In this document: positions 1-9,900 of the stretch, piece by piece | How positions within the stretch are numbered: position 1 is the stretch's first letter | Layout of the letters: each line of letters starts with the position of its first letter | Source of the DNA: Hesseltinella vesiculosa | Lineage: Eukaryota > Mucoromycota > Mucoromycetes > Mucorales > Cunninghamellaceae | Assembly (NCBI GenBank): GCA_002104935.1 | Contig: MCGT01000003.1 | Location: forward strand, 744,001-808,000 | Length of the DNA stretch: 64,000 nucleotides | Direction of reading: 5' to 3' | The notes under the pieces: model-generated | Database searches by the model: none | The model's input: only the letters and a program-made list of their open reading frames with translations | Told to the model about the DNA's origin: nothing | Position numbers and translations under genes: made by a program

Positions 1-764
1 TCAAAACAGACGAAGAATTTGTCGTGACCCCACTTTTGCCCTCCAAGAAGCAGGTTGGAGGTGGTGATCAAGCCCAAACTTCTCGTAAACGCAAAGGTAA
101 CTCTTAGGTTTAACCATGGATAGCCATCGACCCATTCTTTCCCACTCACTCCCATTCTCGACATTAGCTAATGATTACATTGCTGCCCCGAGCAAATCCA
201 AACTTCGAAAAGAAAAAAGCACGATCTGCTTTGGCTGCCGCGAAAAGGGCCATTCCGTCGAGAACTGTCCCAAGAAGACGTCAGAGCAAGGCATCTGTTA
301 CAACTGTGGCTCGACCGAACACTCTTTGAAAAAATGCAAGAAACCGCGCCAAGGCAGTAAGTTACTGTTGGTTGCCATGGCCTTTGCCGCTCCAGAGCTC
401 ACCTCTATTTTTCCATTCTTTGCCAGATGCTCTGCCCTTTGCGAAATGCTTTGTGTGTGAGGGCCAAGGTCATCTAGCTGGCCAGTGCCCAAAGAACACA
501 AAAGGGCTGTATCCTAATGGAGGTGGCTGCCGCTTCTGCGGCCAAGTCGACCACCTTGCCAAGAATTGTGCGCTGACCAAGGACGATGCTGGCACCACCG
601 CAGTGGGCAAGATAGATCTGGACCAAGGCGCCGATGATGATGACTATCACATCTTTGTCAACGAAAAAACAAAACTTGACCAAGAGATCAAGGTCGAGAA
701 AAAGCAATTCGCTGTTGCCGCCACCACCGCCAAGCTGCCCAAAAAGAAAGTCGTGAAATTCTAA
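1..764 (+). CDS. CCHC zinc-knuckle protein, ZCCHC9-like (5' partial)
   Basis: The gene enters from the left edge, so its start is missing. Exons read <1-96, 168-356 and 427-764, joined by two short GT-AG introns whose phases agree. The visible protein has a basic stretch followed by four CCHC knuckles: CFGCREKGHSVENC, CYNCGSTEHSLKKC, CFVCEGQGHLAGQC and CRFCGQVDHLAKNC. It ends in an acidic patch and a lysine-rich tail (KKKVVKF). Four knuckles, with an LPFAKCFVC-type linker before the third, match animal and fungal ZCCHC9, a nucleolar RNA-binding protein. The yeast Air1/Air2 TRAMP subunits are related in motif but have five knuckles. An RNA-binding role is an inference from the family. The next gene is convergent, with about 120 bp between the stops. 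Confidence 0.8.
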
Positions 765-886
765 ATCACCGCTCTCTGCTCTCATTTTGCATTTATCAAT
801 TCAACCATGCTTTTAATAAACCAACATATGTACAACAACACTAAAAGCAACGTAAAAAAAAAAAAGAAGGATCCAGCGTAAGGTGA

Positions 887-1857
887 TTATCGATCATCGT
901 CGTTTTCACCTTCTTCATAGGCACTGTCCAATTGGTGGAATGAGTCGTCTTCGTAGCTTTGTTCATAGTCATGCTCGTCCTCGTCCTCGGTATCGGTGTC
1001 ATCGTCATATTCGTGGTGTGTTAAGCCCTGGATTTGCATTCGTCCTAATGTCGAGCTATTATTCGAGAAAAAAGCTCCATGAGAAATCAAGCCCACGCCT
1101 GGCCCTTGAGTCACATACGTCAAGTCGTCTGTGTCCATCGCTTCTGGTCCGGTCACCTTGATTTGCTGCATCTGCTTCTTGAGCGACAGCTCCTGTAAAA
1201 AGGAAAAAAAATCAGATCACAGGTGTCACCTTCTAACTTTTTCATCTGTACCTTTTCCTGCTTCGTCAGGGTTTCTTGCAAGTGTACGGATTCACTCAGG
1301 CTGATCATCTTGGAGCGTGCCTGTCATAATAAATAGAGTTAGGGGTATAAAAAAAAGTGGCCAGCTTGGCTCTCTGATTTACCATCATCCCTCCTGGGAC
1401 GGTCGAGCCAGGCTGCAATAGGTGGTGCAGCTGATTGGCGGTTGCAGAATGCTCGTCGATGGATTTTTTTCGCATGTTGCGTCGGTACTTGTCTTTCAAA
1501 GAGAGGTTGGACACTTGGTCCACTACTTTTTCCGTGTCTTCAGGAGTGTAACCAGGTTTCAGCAGAGCGTTGAGCTGCGCAAGCTTTTCCTTGAGACGGG
1601 CACCTTTGTCTGGGAGCGTTGCCAAGAGCTGTCTGTATAAAAAAAAGGTCAATCAACCCAAGTCTTAAGCCGTGTAGGTACATCTATTTCTAGGCTTACT
1701 TATTATCCAGCATTTTAACCGTGCGGTCTCGTAGCTCAAAGAGCTGTTCCTTAGGGAGCTGATCAAGAGGTGTTGTATAAGAAGAGGACATGCCTTCCCC
1801 CAATCGACTAGCATGGAGCTGCGACTTGCTTAGCCGACGAACTGGTGGTTGCATCAT
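887..1857 (-). CDS. POLR2M/Gdown1-like protein (RNA polymerase II-associated)
   Basis: Four exons close in phase: 1857-1700, 1632-1383, 1320-1252 and 1192-887, giving 260 residues. The N-terminal half contains QLPKEQLFELRDRTVKMLD followed by LPDKGARLKEKL. The middle has SLSESVHLQETLTKQEK leading to a KKQ-rich helix, and the C-terminus is very acidic (DDDTDTEDEDEHD). The order of an ELR helix, an LPDKG motif, an LS-E-S-LQ helix and an acidic tail resembles POLR2M/GRINL1A (Gdown1), which binds RNA polymerase II and blocks TFIIF. This is recalled similarity, not an alignment, and the protein is shorter than the animal one. The intron phases and the acidic tail support a real gene. It reads away from the downstream end of the Fanzor gene on the same strand. 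Confidence 0.6.
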
Positions 1858-1918
1858 GGTGAAAACAAAAGTTATCGTTGGTAAAAAAAAAATATAGGCT
1901 ATTGAAACGGTCGGGGGG

Positions 1919-1997
1919 TATGCAAAGAGTGAAAGCTAGCTTGAAACGAGAGAAAAATATGCAAAGAGTGAAAGCTAGCTTGAAACGAGAGAAAAAA
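1919..1997. repeat. 39-bp tandem duplication downstream of the Fanzor gene
   Basis: Two adjacent copies of a 39-bp unit start at about 1919 and 1958. The core ATGCAAAGAGTGAAAGCTAG occurs at 1920 and 1959, and each unit ends in an A-run. The copies look identical apart from the final A-tract length. The repeat lies between the stop of the Fanzor gene (2170) and the start of the POLR2M-like gene (1857). It is therefore in the 3' region of the former and the promoter of the latter. It is not a CRISPR array because there are no spacers. Confidence 0.9.
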
Positions 1998-2169
1998 AAA
2001 TTGTTGCCTGTCTTCCACTATGGAAAAAAAGAAAACTCCGTTACCAATCAGAACGTGTGTTAAGTGTTGGCTAAAAGCACCAGTTACTGGATAAAAGCAT
2101 TAAACACGTTCTTGCCAGAGCAGACGGTAACCCCTTTTGCAGGGTTGCTTTGGTGAATAAATATGAAAA

Positions 2170-5100
2170 CTAAGCGGTAGGAGAGGTTGGAGGGTGTCGG
2201 CGTGGGCAAAAGGCCAGGGGGCGTTGCTTGTGTTGGAAAAAGTGTTGACCAATGGACACCATATTGCAGGCCGCCATGACATCCCGGTCAAAGATGACCG
2301 CACAGGAGCTGCAGCGCAGAAGTCCATAAATCTTGCCACCATTCACGACTGGGTTTTTGGTTGGGCCATGGCAGATAGAGCAGAGCTGCATTGAAGAAAA
2401 AGAATGAGCCACCTCGTTGCTGACATGCTTTTTTTTTTTTACCCACCTTGCTTGTTTTGAACTCATTCAGTGAGATAACAGCAAGCTTGCCCTGTCGTTG
2501 TCGGTTTTCCAATTGGTCAAACACCAGGGAAGACGAGCCAGGAAGTTGCTTTTTGAGCGGGGCGGCGACCTTCCGGCCCTTGAGGCCATCACCAAAGAGT
2601 ATTAATGGAACTCTTTCGCTGGGAAACTTTGTCACACCGTGACGAATGCGTGTGTTTGGCTTCATTTGCGGTGCAGGTCTACAATGGAAAAATAAGCCCA
2701 CCTGGACCTCCTGAATACTACGACAACTTGCCTCTTTTCTTCCATTTCATTGATCAGATCAATGCGGTGGTCACGGTCGAGGTCGCGTTGGGTGCGCATG
2801 GTATGTAATGTTGCTTCCCATAGATCCATCGCCCCAGGTAGCATCGAGCCAGCAGAGTATTTTAACAGATTTTCGGTCTTCACGATAGAAACATCCAGCG
2901 CGGCAAGGTGTTCCACCATCGCCTTCTTGGCCATGCTGATCTTGAAGGCCTTTTTCTTCCGAGCTTTCTTCTGACGCTTGCGCCGATTGCGGTGGGTACG
3001 TTTGCGGTGGCCACGCACATTGCGCTGGGACTTGACATACTTCTTGGACAGTCCAGCAAGAACACTGGCAACGTATGCGACACCCCGCTGGTGCTCTCTG
3101 TAAGCATTGAAGCGGTCGATGGAATGCTGAAGGCCGTAAAAGTCGAAGAAGAGCGGGAGACGATCGAGCAGGTATTGGATTCGGATGGCATATTCGGAGG
3201 CGCTGGTGCTTCGGTGGGAAGGGATGGCAGCCTCCAGCTGATGGAACGGTAATTGCTGACCTCGGAGAGAGTATGTCGTGGAAACCTTGCGTCGTTCCAA
3301 TTGTTGGATTCGTCGCTGCGTTCCACATTGCGAGCGGTATTCCTTTGCAGAAACTTTGATGACTCGGTAAGGCAGATGGTGAGACTGGGGGATCGGGGTG
3401 GTAGGATCGGCATCGTCAATCATAGGCATTGAGAGATTTCCTTGTTCCATATCAGTGCTGCCAGTGGCGTTGTCAAAGTCCTGATGTTGATGTGCAGGCT
3501 GAGCAGTACGAATAGGACATGGGGTGTCGATAGCCATTTGTTCTTCGTCATTATCGTTATCGGGTTCACCTTCACCTGCAGAGTCTTCGTCATCCCGGGT
3601 TTCAGGGAGCATAGAAAGTGGATAAGGGGTGCCATAGCTTCCGGTGACGATGGCACGGCGGCCTGGATCGACGGCGACCATGTCGAAGCGATCGACCAGT
3701 TCGGTATCCCAGTGGTCCAGGCTGGGCAGCTTCATCGTTGGGCGATGCGTGGTTGGCAAACGAATAAATTCAAAGCAGCACGAAACGCCATCACACCAAA
3801 TGTGGCAAGCAAACAGTGGACGGTTGTATAGTATACCCTCAAGCATGTCCTGGACACTAGGTGAGAAGAACAAGAAAAAAGTTGGAAGTTGTTTTTTTTT
3901 TTTTTTTTTGGTGTCTGCAAAACTTGCCTCCCGTACCCAGGGCCGCCAAAGTTGAACTTCTCCATGTGGAACACCTTGAAAAACATGGGCAAGGCACGGA
4001 TGAATGCGGCGTCGGGTTCACCAGCCATATCATTGTTACTTGCTTCACCACCAGCGGTAGCCACAGCGTGACCAGGAGCATCGCATTCGGCTAGGTATTT
4101 GATCGTGTCGGGTAGGATGGGGATGAATCGGCGTCCAAAGTGGGGCTCAGGAAGGATGGTAAGCTTTGGGCATTTTTTGGGGTTAGCATTGGGCTGGGAC
4201 TTGTACTGCTCGTATTGCTTGTTGATGTTGGTGTAGACAAGCAAGGCACTGCTAGGATTTCGGGACAGAGTTGTTGATGTCAATTTACCAACGTAGTGGG
4301 GTTTCAAGGCCAGTGTTTTCGCCTTCACATCGGCAATCGCCGCTTCTTCGGCAGACACGCCAGGGACACTGTTTGTGGCCGATCCAGATGTGACCCCTGA
4401 TTGAGGGTGGGAGGGTCTTTCTGCGAAGTTTGTGTAGATGTCATCCACCTGCTGGTCAATATGAGGGATCTGAAAGAGACAAAAAAAAGTCAGAACACAT
4501 TCCCTTTTTTGGTACCGCCCTTTTAAAAAACTTACTTGGACATCCGTGATGGCAAAGGAGAATCGAATAAACTTCTTGACCTTTTTCTCAAAGTCGATCA
4601 CCAAGCAATTGGAGTAAGCGGTGGCAAGCGTTGACAAACATGGCCCAAAAGTACCTCCATAGAATTTATGCGGGTGATGGAAGTGAAGGCTGCGGTCATC
4701 AGCAGGAATGAGTAGGGCTGCATTGTCGAGCGGATTCATGCCGTGGTGGTCGTTAGGGTTGTACACGATGTTTGGGTGGTCGCGGACAAACTGGTTCCAG
4801 TAAGGCAGAAAGGTGGGAGGAAGGCTTCGCAGGATGTGAGCGTTGGTGATCCCCGGTCGCCGCGGGTTACGGGGATAGATGAGCTGCGAGATGGACAGGA
4901 GACCGTTCTGGCTGATCATGATGCTTTTAAAGTCAGACGGGTGAGTGAGAGCGAAATGGTTGATAAACAATTGGAGGCGGAAAAGGATGTTCTTGTTGCA
5001 GGCGCTGGTCGATTCTATGTTGCGCTTCAAAGCGAGCTTGAAAGGCTGCTGGACGGCATCTTCAAAGCTTTTTTTTATCGTGTAGCGCTCACCACCTGGC

Positions 5101-5513
5101 ATCATTTCGTTGATGTAATCCTTCTTGTTCATGCGATGGTAAGGACAGAGACGGCTGGCAGACGAACAGTGTCCCATTTGGCCGCATGTGGCACACGGTC
5201 CCACAGCATCAGGATTTCGCTCATCTTCTTGGCGCTGCCGTCTCCCCTCGGCGCGATCGTTTTGTTCCTGTTGTTGGGCACGTCGTTGTGGCGTGGGCCC
5301 AGTTTCCCGTCCTACGAAGATGGGTACAGAAAAAGACATGATTGAAGTGATGGATGACTTACGTTTGCGATAGACTTTTGCTTGTGACCAAACAGTGTAG
5401 AATTGTTCGGTGGTCATCCAAGCTTGGCCCAACTGATCAGGCAACGCCCGGCGGAAATCTTCTTCAGGGATGTGGCACAGAGTTACGTAGACGGATTGAA
5501 GAAGCGATTGCAT
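2170..5513 (-). CDS. Fanzor-family RNA-guided DNA endonuclease (eukaryotic TnpB homolog)
   Basis: Six exons close in phase: 5513-5363, 5311-4536, 4469-3928, 3856-2732, 2678-2447 and 2385-2170, giving 1013 residues. Residues 90-106 form a CCHC-like knuckle (C90, C93, H98, C106) after a basic, Gln-rich stretch. The RuvC-I motif is VAVDPGRR (Asp553). A Lys/Arg-rich block follows at about 700-730, then LILFGDG (894-896). Next come LNEFKTSK (Glu937), a zinc ribbon C944-x2-C947...C967-x2-C970, and RuvC-III DRDVMAACNM (Asp977). This order, with the Glu just before the zinc ribbon instead of the TnpB RuvC-II position, is the known Fanzor arrangement. Fanzors are guided by an omega RNA usually overlapping the gene's 3' end; no such RNA can be proved here. 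Introns 3 and 4 fit GC-AG donors (AG|GCAAGT). Intron 3 could instead use GT at 3936, which keeps phase and costs three residues. The gene looks intact. Nuclease activity is inferred from the family. Confidence 0.88.
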
Positions 5514-6995
5514 CAGGGAAAGATAGAAATTGAGCAGAAATAAAGAAAAAGATAGAAGAGCCTAGATAAACAAACAAACAAAAAGAATCGCGTGTTGCGG
5601 AAGATCAAACCAATGTCATGCCAGTGAGCATGACCGCCAATCACATCCTTAGCCCTTTTTTTACTACGTACCTTTCTTTTTGAAATATAAAATGAAGTAG
5701 CGTACCATCAATGATAAAGGTAGCACTCTTTGCCTATCTCTATTGCTCATTTTACTGTGCTTCTTAAATAAAAACTTAACACTGCCTGGCAAACCAAACC
5801 ACGAAAAAAAAAAATTCAGGCCCCAGAGTCATCCTCAGTTAAACAAAAATGCTCCAGATTGGAGAAGTTGCGACTATCCATATCATTCTGTCTATTGCAT
5901 GCCTCTCCCTATGCCTTACCATGCTTGGTCTATAAATCCAAGGTGGTAAAAATAACATGCTTTGCAGAAAGATGCGACAAATTCTTTTCTGCAAGCGGAT
6001 CATGTTAGTGCGCTTAGTAGCGCATATGCAGCTGGCTATTTGATTGGTTGCGCTGTTTTTTTCTTCTCAAATTTTCCATAGTGCTTCAGCAGCGAACATT
6101 AAAAAAACCTGACCAATCAGCATGTTCAGTTTGCTGCGACTTTTTGCAGAATATTGCAGCAGGAGGACGTTTCCTCCTCTAGCTCGTCATCCTAACATCC
6201 CATCGTTCTTTATCTTTGACCATGTATACCTGACACTATAGCAACCAAACGAACCGACAGATACCTTGAAAATGGACTTCTGTTCCTGTTGCGTGCAAGC
6301 ACGAAGACGACCAGTGTATGACGAGTCAGCCTGATACTTCCGACGCCTTCGTTGGGTCATCTCGCCCTGCAAAGCTTACCGATCTCCCGACAAACGCCAC
6401 TAGATTCCCCTAAATATGTTGTACTGCTTACCGGTAATGTGCCCACCATAACACCACCACCCCACGTCCGACGGTTCACCATCCACTATCGGTCCAGAGC
6501 TGTTTGAACCTGGTAGCCATGATATCCACACTATGGTTACGATCGCCCCAAATGAAGAAGACACAGGCAGCAATGTCACCTCTACCACAAACACAATTTG
6601 ACAACCGCGTAGTTGCATTCTTTTTTGTTCTGGGACTTGTTCCTTCCCATGGGCACTTGATCTACAGCTTTTTGTCTTTGCCTTCCAACGACCAGAGATT
6701 TCCAACTATCTGTGTAAAGGTACATAGAAGCCTCACTTACGACCCACATCATTAATATCTACGAAGCTGCAAGGACACCAGCGTCAAACGCAAGGATGCT
6801 GCGCGAAAATTCGTCCTTTTCAAAATTCAAGAGGCCGCATTTCGGCGCGATTTGTTTATTTGTTCTAGAGCTTGGTTGACAACCCATTTCAGCAGCACGC
6901 AATCGTGCGAAAAACAGAGCAAGGGTATGATGAAGAAACAGCAAAGAAGTATGGTATGAAAAAAAATCGAGAAAAATGAGGATGGAGGACAATGG
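5514..6995. other. 1.5-kb stretch without a resolved gene
   Basis: This lies between the Fanzor start and the SAC3 stop. It is AT-rich near the Fanzor gene and more balanced from 6190 to 6760. On the minus strand, a short ATG ORF at 6650 (MGRNKSQNKK...) and open stretches down to 6187, including an Arg-rich segment ending near 6190, are separated by GTAAGC-like donors at about 6430 and 6380. No combination closed in phase with a recognisable protein. On the plus strand, 6504-6755 is open but unconvincing. It may hold a small unrecognised or decayed gene, plus the promoter of the Fanzor gene. Confidence 0.4.
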
Positions 6996-9900
6996 CTACA
7001 TAAACAATTGACGAGCACGTCGTTCGACTTCCAAAAGGCATTGGTTCACAGCACTGCTGATCATCAGGCCGAGATCTACACAAAAGGGTGTCGGTCATGG
7101 TGAGGTTCATGTTCCTCGGACGCTCCGTTCTTTTTTTTTTTTTGCTACGGTCTTACCATCACAGGGTGTTCGTTGATCGACAATGTTCTTGGGGGTCAAC
7201 TCCGCTAGCCAGAGCTTCCCATGTTCATTGGCCAAAGCGCTAAGATAACGCAAAATGAGCCTCAAAAGTAGGTGCCATCCGCAGGCCATGGCGTTTTTTG
7301 TTTTGTTTTTTTACCTTGTCATCGATTGGCTACTGTCGGCCATGTCTACACTGAAGCTGGGTAACAAAAATGGAGCCCAGTTTAGCGGCAATTTCTTGAT
7401 GTGGTGGTTGTAGTTCTTGATATATTGATTGGCAATAGCGAGGTTATCTCTGACGGAAGCTAGAAAGTAAAGGAGGAGTTTTTAGTCTTTCGGTTATTCC
7501 CCGCGGTCTGTCGCTATACCTTTATGTTGCAAGGTCAGAGAGCAAGATTCAATGCCGTGAATGGCAGATCGATAAAGCGCATAGCCTTGGCTGTTCATAC
7601 GCAGCGGCTGGTTGCTGACAGTATGTTCACAGAGCCATTTCAGTTCTTCATCCAGGCGGTTAATGATGGTTTGAGGATGCATAACCAATATATGATAATC
7701 AACAATCGCGTCAAGACTGGCGAATTCCAGCCAAACCGGCAGCTGCAAAGAAAAGAAACGTCAAATTCCAATGCCCAATGTTATGATCGTGTCTAGGTTT
7801 GTTACCATTTCAACCACTTGATCCAATGACTCTGTATTGGGCCAGTAGGCAAAGACAAAAGGCACGCGTACTTGCGGGTTGAAGGCCTTTAGCTTCTCAA
7901 CAAAATTTCGGAGCCGGCTGCGTTCCGTTTTCCAATAGTCGTGCCTACGGAAGAGCCAAAGGAGAGAAGAGGGAGAAAGAGAAGTGCGTGTGTGAATAGG
8001 GCTGTTTTCCATTGTCCTTGTCAGGGCCCACTTACGCATGGAGGTCGTCCGAGTGAGGATGTGGGCGATTGGTCGTCAAACAGAAAATCACAGCACCCAA
8101 TTCATTCACGGCCTATTGCAGATGGAATGTCATGAACCTGCACATAAAAATCACTTCACTGACTTACCTTTCCAAAAATTTCGTCTTGGTTCGTCAAACT
8201 GCGGACGGCAATATGGCAGTCAGGATGATATGTCACCCTGGTGGTGGCTGGCTGCTCCAAACCCAAGCGGTGTGCAAACCAGTCAGCAGAAGGCTCTTCT
8301 CGGGTTTCCACAGCAATCCAAAGCTGCCAACCAGGGCGGGATTCGTTATGCAGTAACTTCTCGGCCAAGGGTAGTCCTCTACTACGGATTGTTTTGTAAA
8401 TCATGTCGTTCACAGGTACGCTAGCCCAGATATCTTGATCGTCGCAGTCCTGGAGTGGCAAACACACGTTAGAACTATGGAGCTCCGTATTTTTTTTTTT
8501 TGGCTGGGATTACCATGTTGATGTGTAAAGCGCGCATCTGGGTATCCAAGGCCTTGGCTGCCCTGCTGGTATAAGTGTCGGCGTTCATGGGCAGGAGCAT
8601 GGTCGAGGCTGGGTCTGGTGCAGCAGTAAAAAGGCGATTGTCCAGCCGAATCTGGCGACAGAAGTGCCAATATTCCGCACGCTGGACTTCAGCTTGGTGG
8701 CGTTGAGCAATGCGCTCACGGACACGGCGGAGCCAGGGGGTGACCCATTTGATGGCAAGCTGGCGTTGTCGATAGCTAGCGGCAACGGTGTGAGAAGCCA
8801 CGTCGTTGAGGATGGTCGAGACTAATTGCTCGATGAAAGTATCTCGTGCGGCAGTGGCAGTGGCGGCCAAGCGACGTTGCTTGGCACTATCGGCATCGCG
8901 ACGGAGCTGTTCAGCCAGCTGGTCTTGCTTTTTCTTCAGAGCAACCAAATCGATTTGGGGTGGGGTAATGGCCGGTTGAGGGACAAAAGAGGCTACAGAT
9001 TCGCGGATCGCGGGAGGAGCAGCGGGTAAGGAGACGGCAGGCAGCGGTGGCGGCTGAACTTGTGGAAGTGGTGGTGGAGGCTGTTGGGCTTGCTGCCGCT
9101 TTCGCACGAGCTGTTCCAGGGCAAGCCGTTGGGACTGGATCTGCATTTCCAGCTGAGCTCGCTGTTCCACAACTTGGGCTAATTGCGCCCGCTTTTCCTC
9201 TTGTTCCGCAAAGGAAGTATAATCGGTGTCGTCGTGGCTGGGCATGGCTGTGCCCATCATGTCGTTGGCTGCGGCGGAATAGCTAGGCATTGGAGAGACG
9301 ATGGAGGAGGCAGACGCGGCTACAGAACGAATGGAAGCACGTGATGGCAGGCTTCGGGGAGAAATCGAGGCGAGCGAAGGCGACGGCATGATACCATTGA
9401 CAATGTCTTCCAGCCTTGTGCCGAGCTTCTTGGGTTCGACCAGTTGAGAGGGCTTGGGCTTTGGATTAGACAGCGGCTCTGGAATAGGAGGAGAAAAATA
9501 ACCATGGAGGCATGAGCATTGATTTCATCTTTCTGTTATAAAGCCATTACCGATGAAGAACGGCACTTTTGTTCGCACGTGCCGTTGGTTGAATTGGACT
9601 TGCCCGTTTTCCAACTTGAGGCCATAGAGGGCGGCATCCGAGGTAAAGTCATCCTCGGAGTCGTAGCCAAGGACACGGATCACATAGTCAATGTCAGGCC
9701 CAGTGTTAGGGCGGTAGACCAGATTCATGGCTTTCAAAGCACCCTTGCGAACATCGGGAAAGTGGGCTTCTAACATGCAAGCCATAAGAAAAGGGGTATC
9801 GGGGTCGGCGACCAGGTTGAAGAACTGAGCATACGAGTTTTGACTGGCTTCCACGTTGTGTGGTTTATTGCGGCGAGAGGAAGTTTCCATGATTTCGTTG

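Noticed and set aside
1919..1997. CRISPR-like array
   Set aside because: The two units are directly adjacent with no spacer between them, and the genome is eukaryotic.
4743..5345. 200-codon plus-strand ORF opposite Fanzor exon 2
   Set aside because: Antisense shadow with no recognisable domain; the minus strand encodes the conserved Fanzor frame across the same bases.
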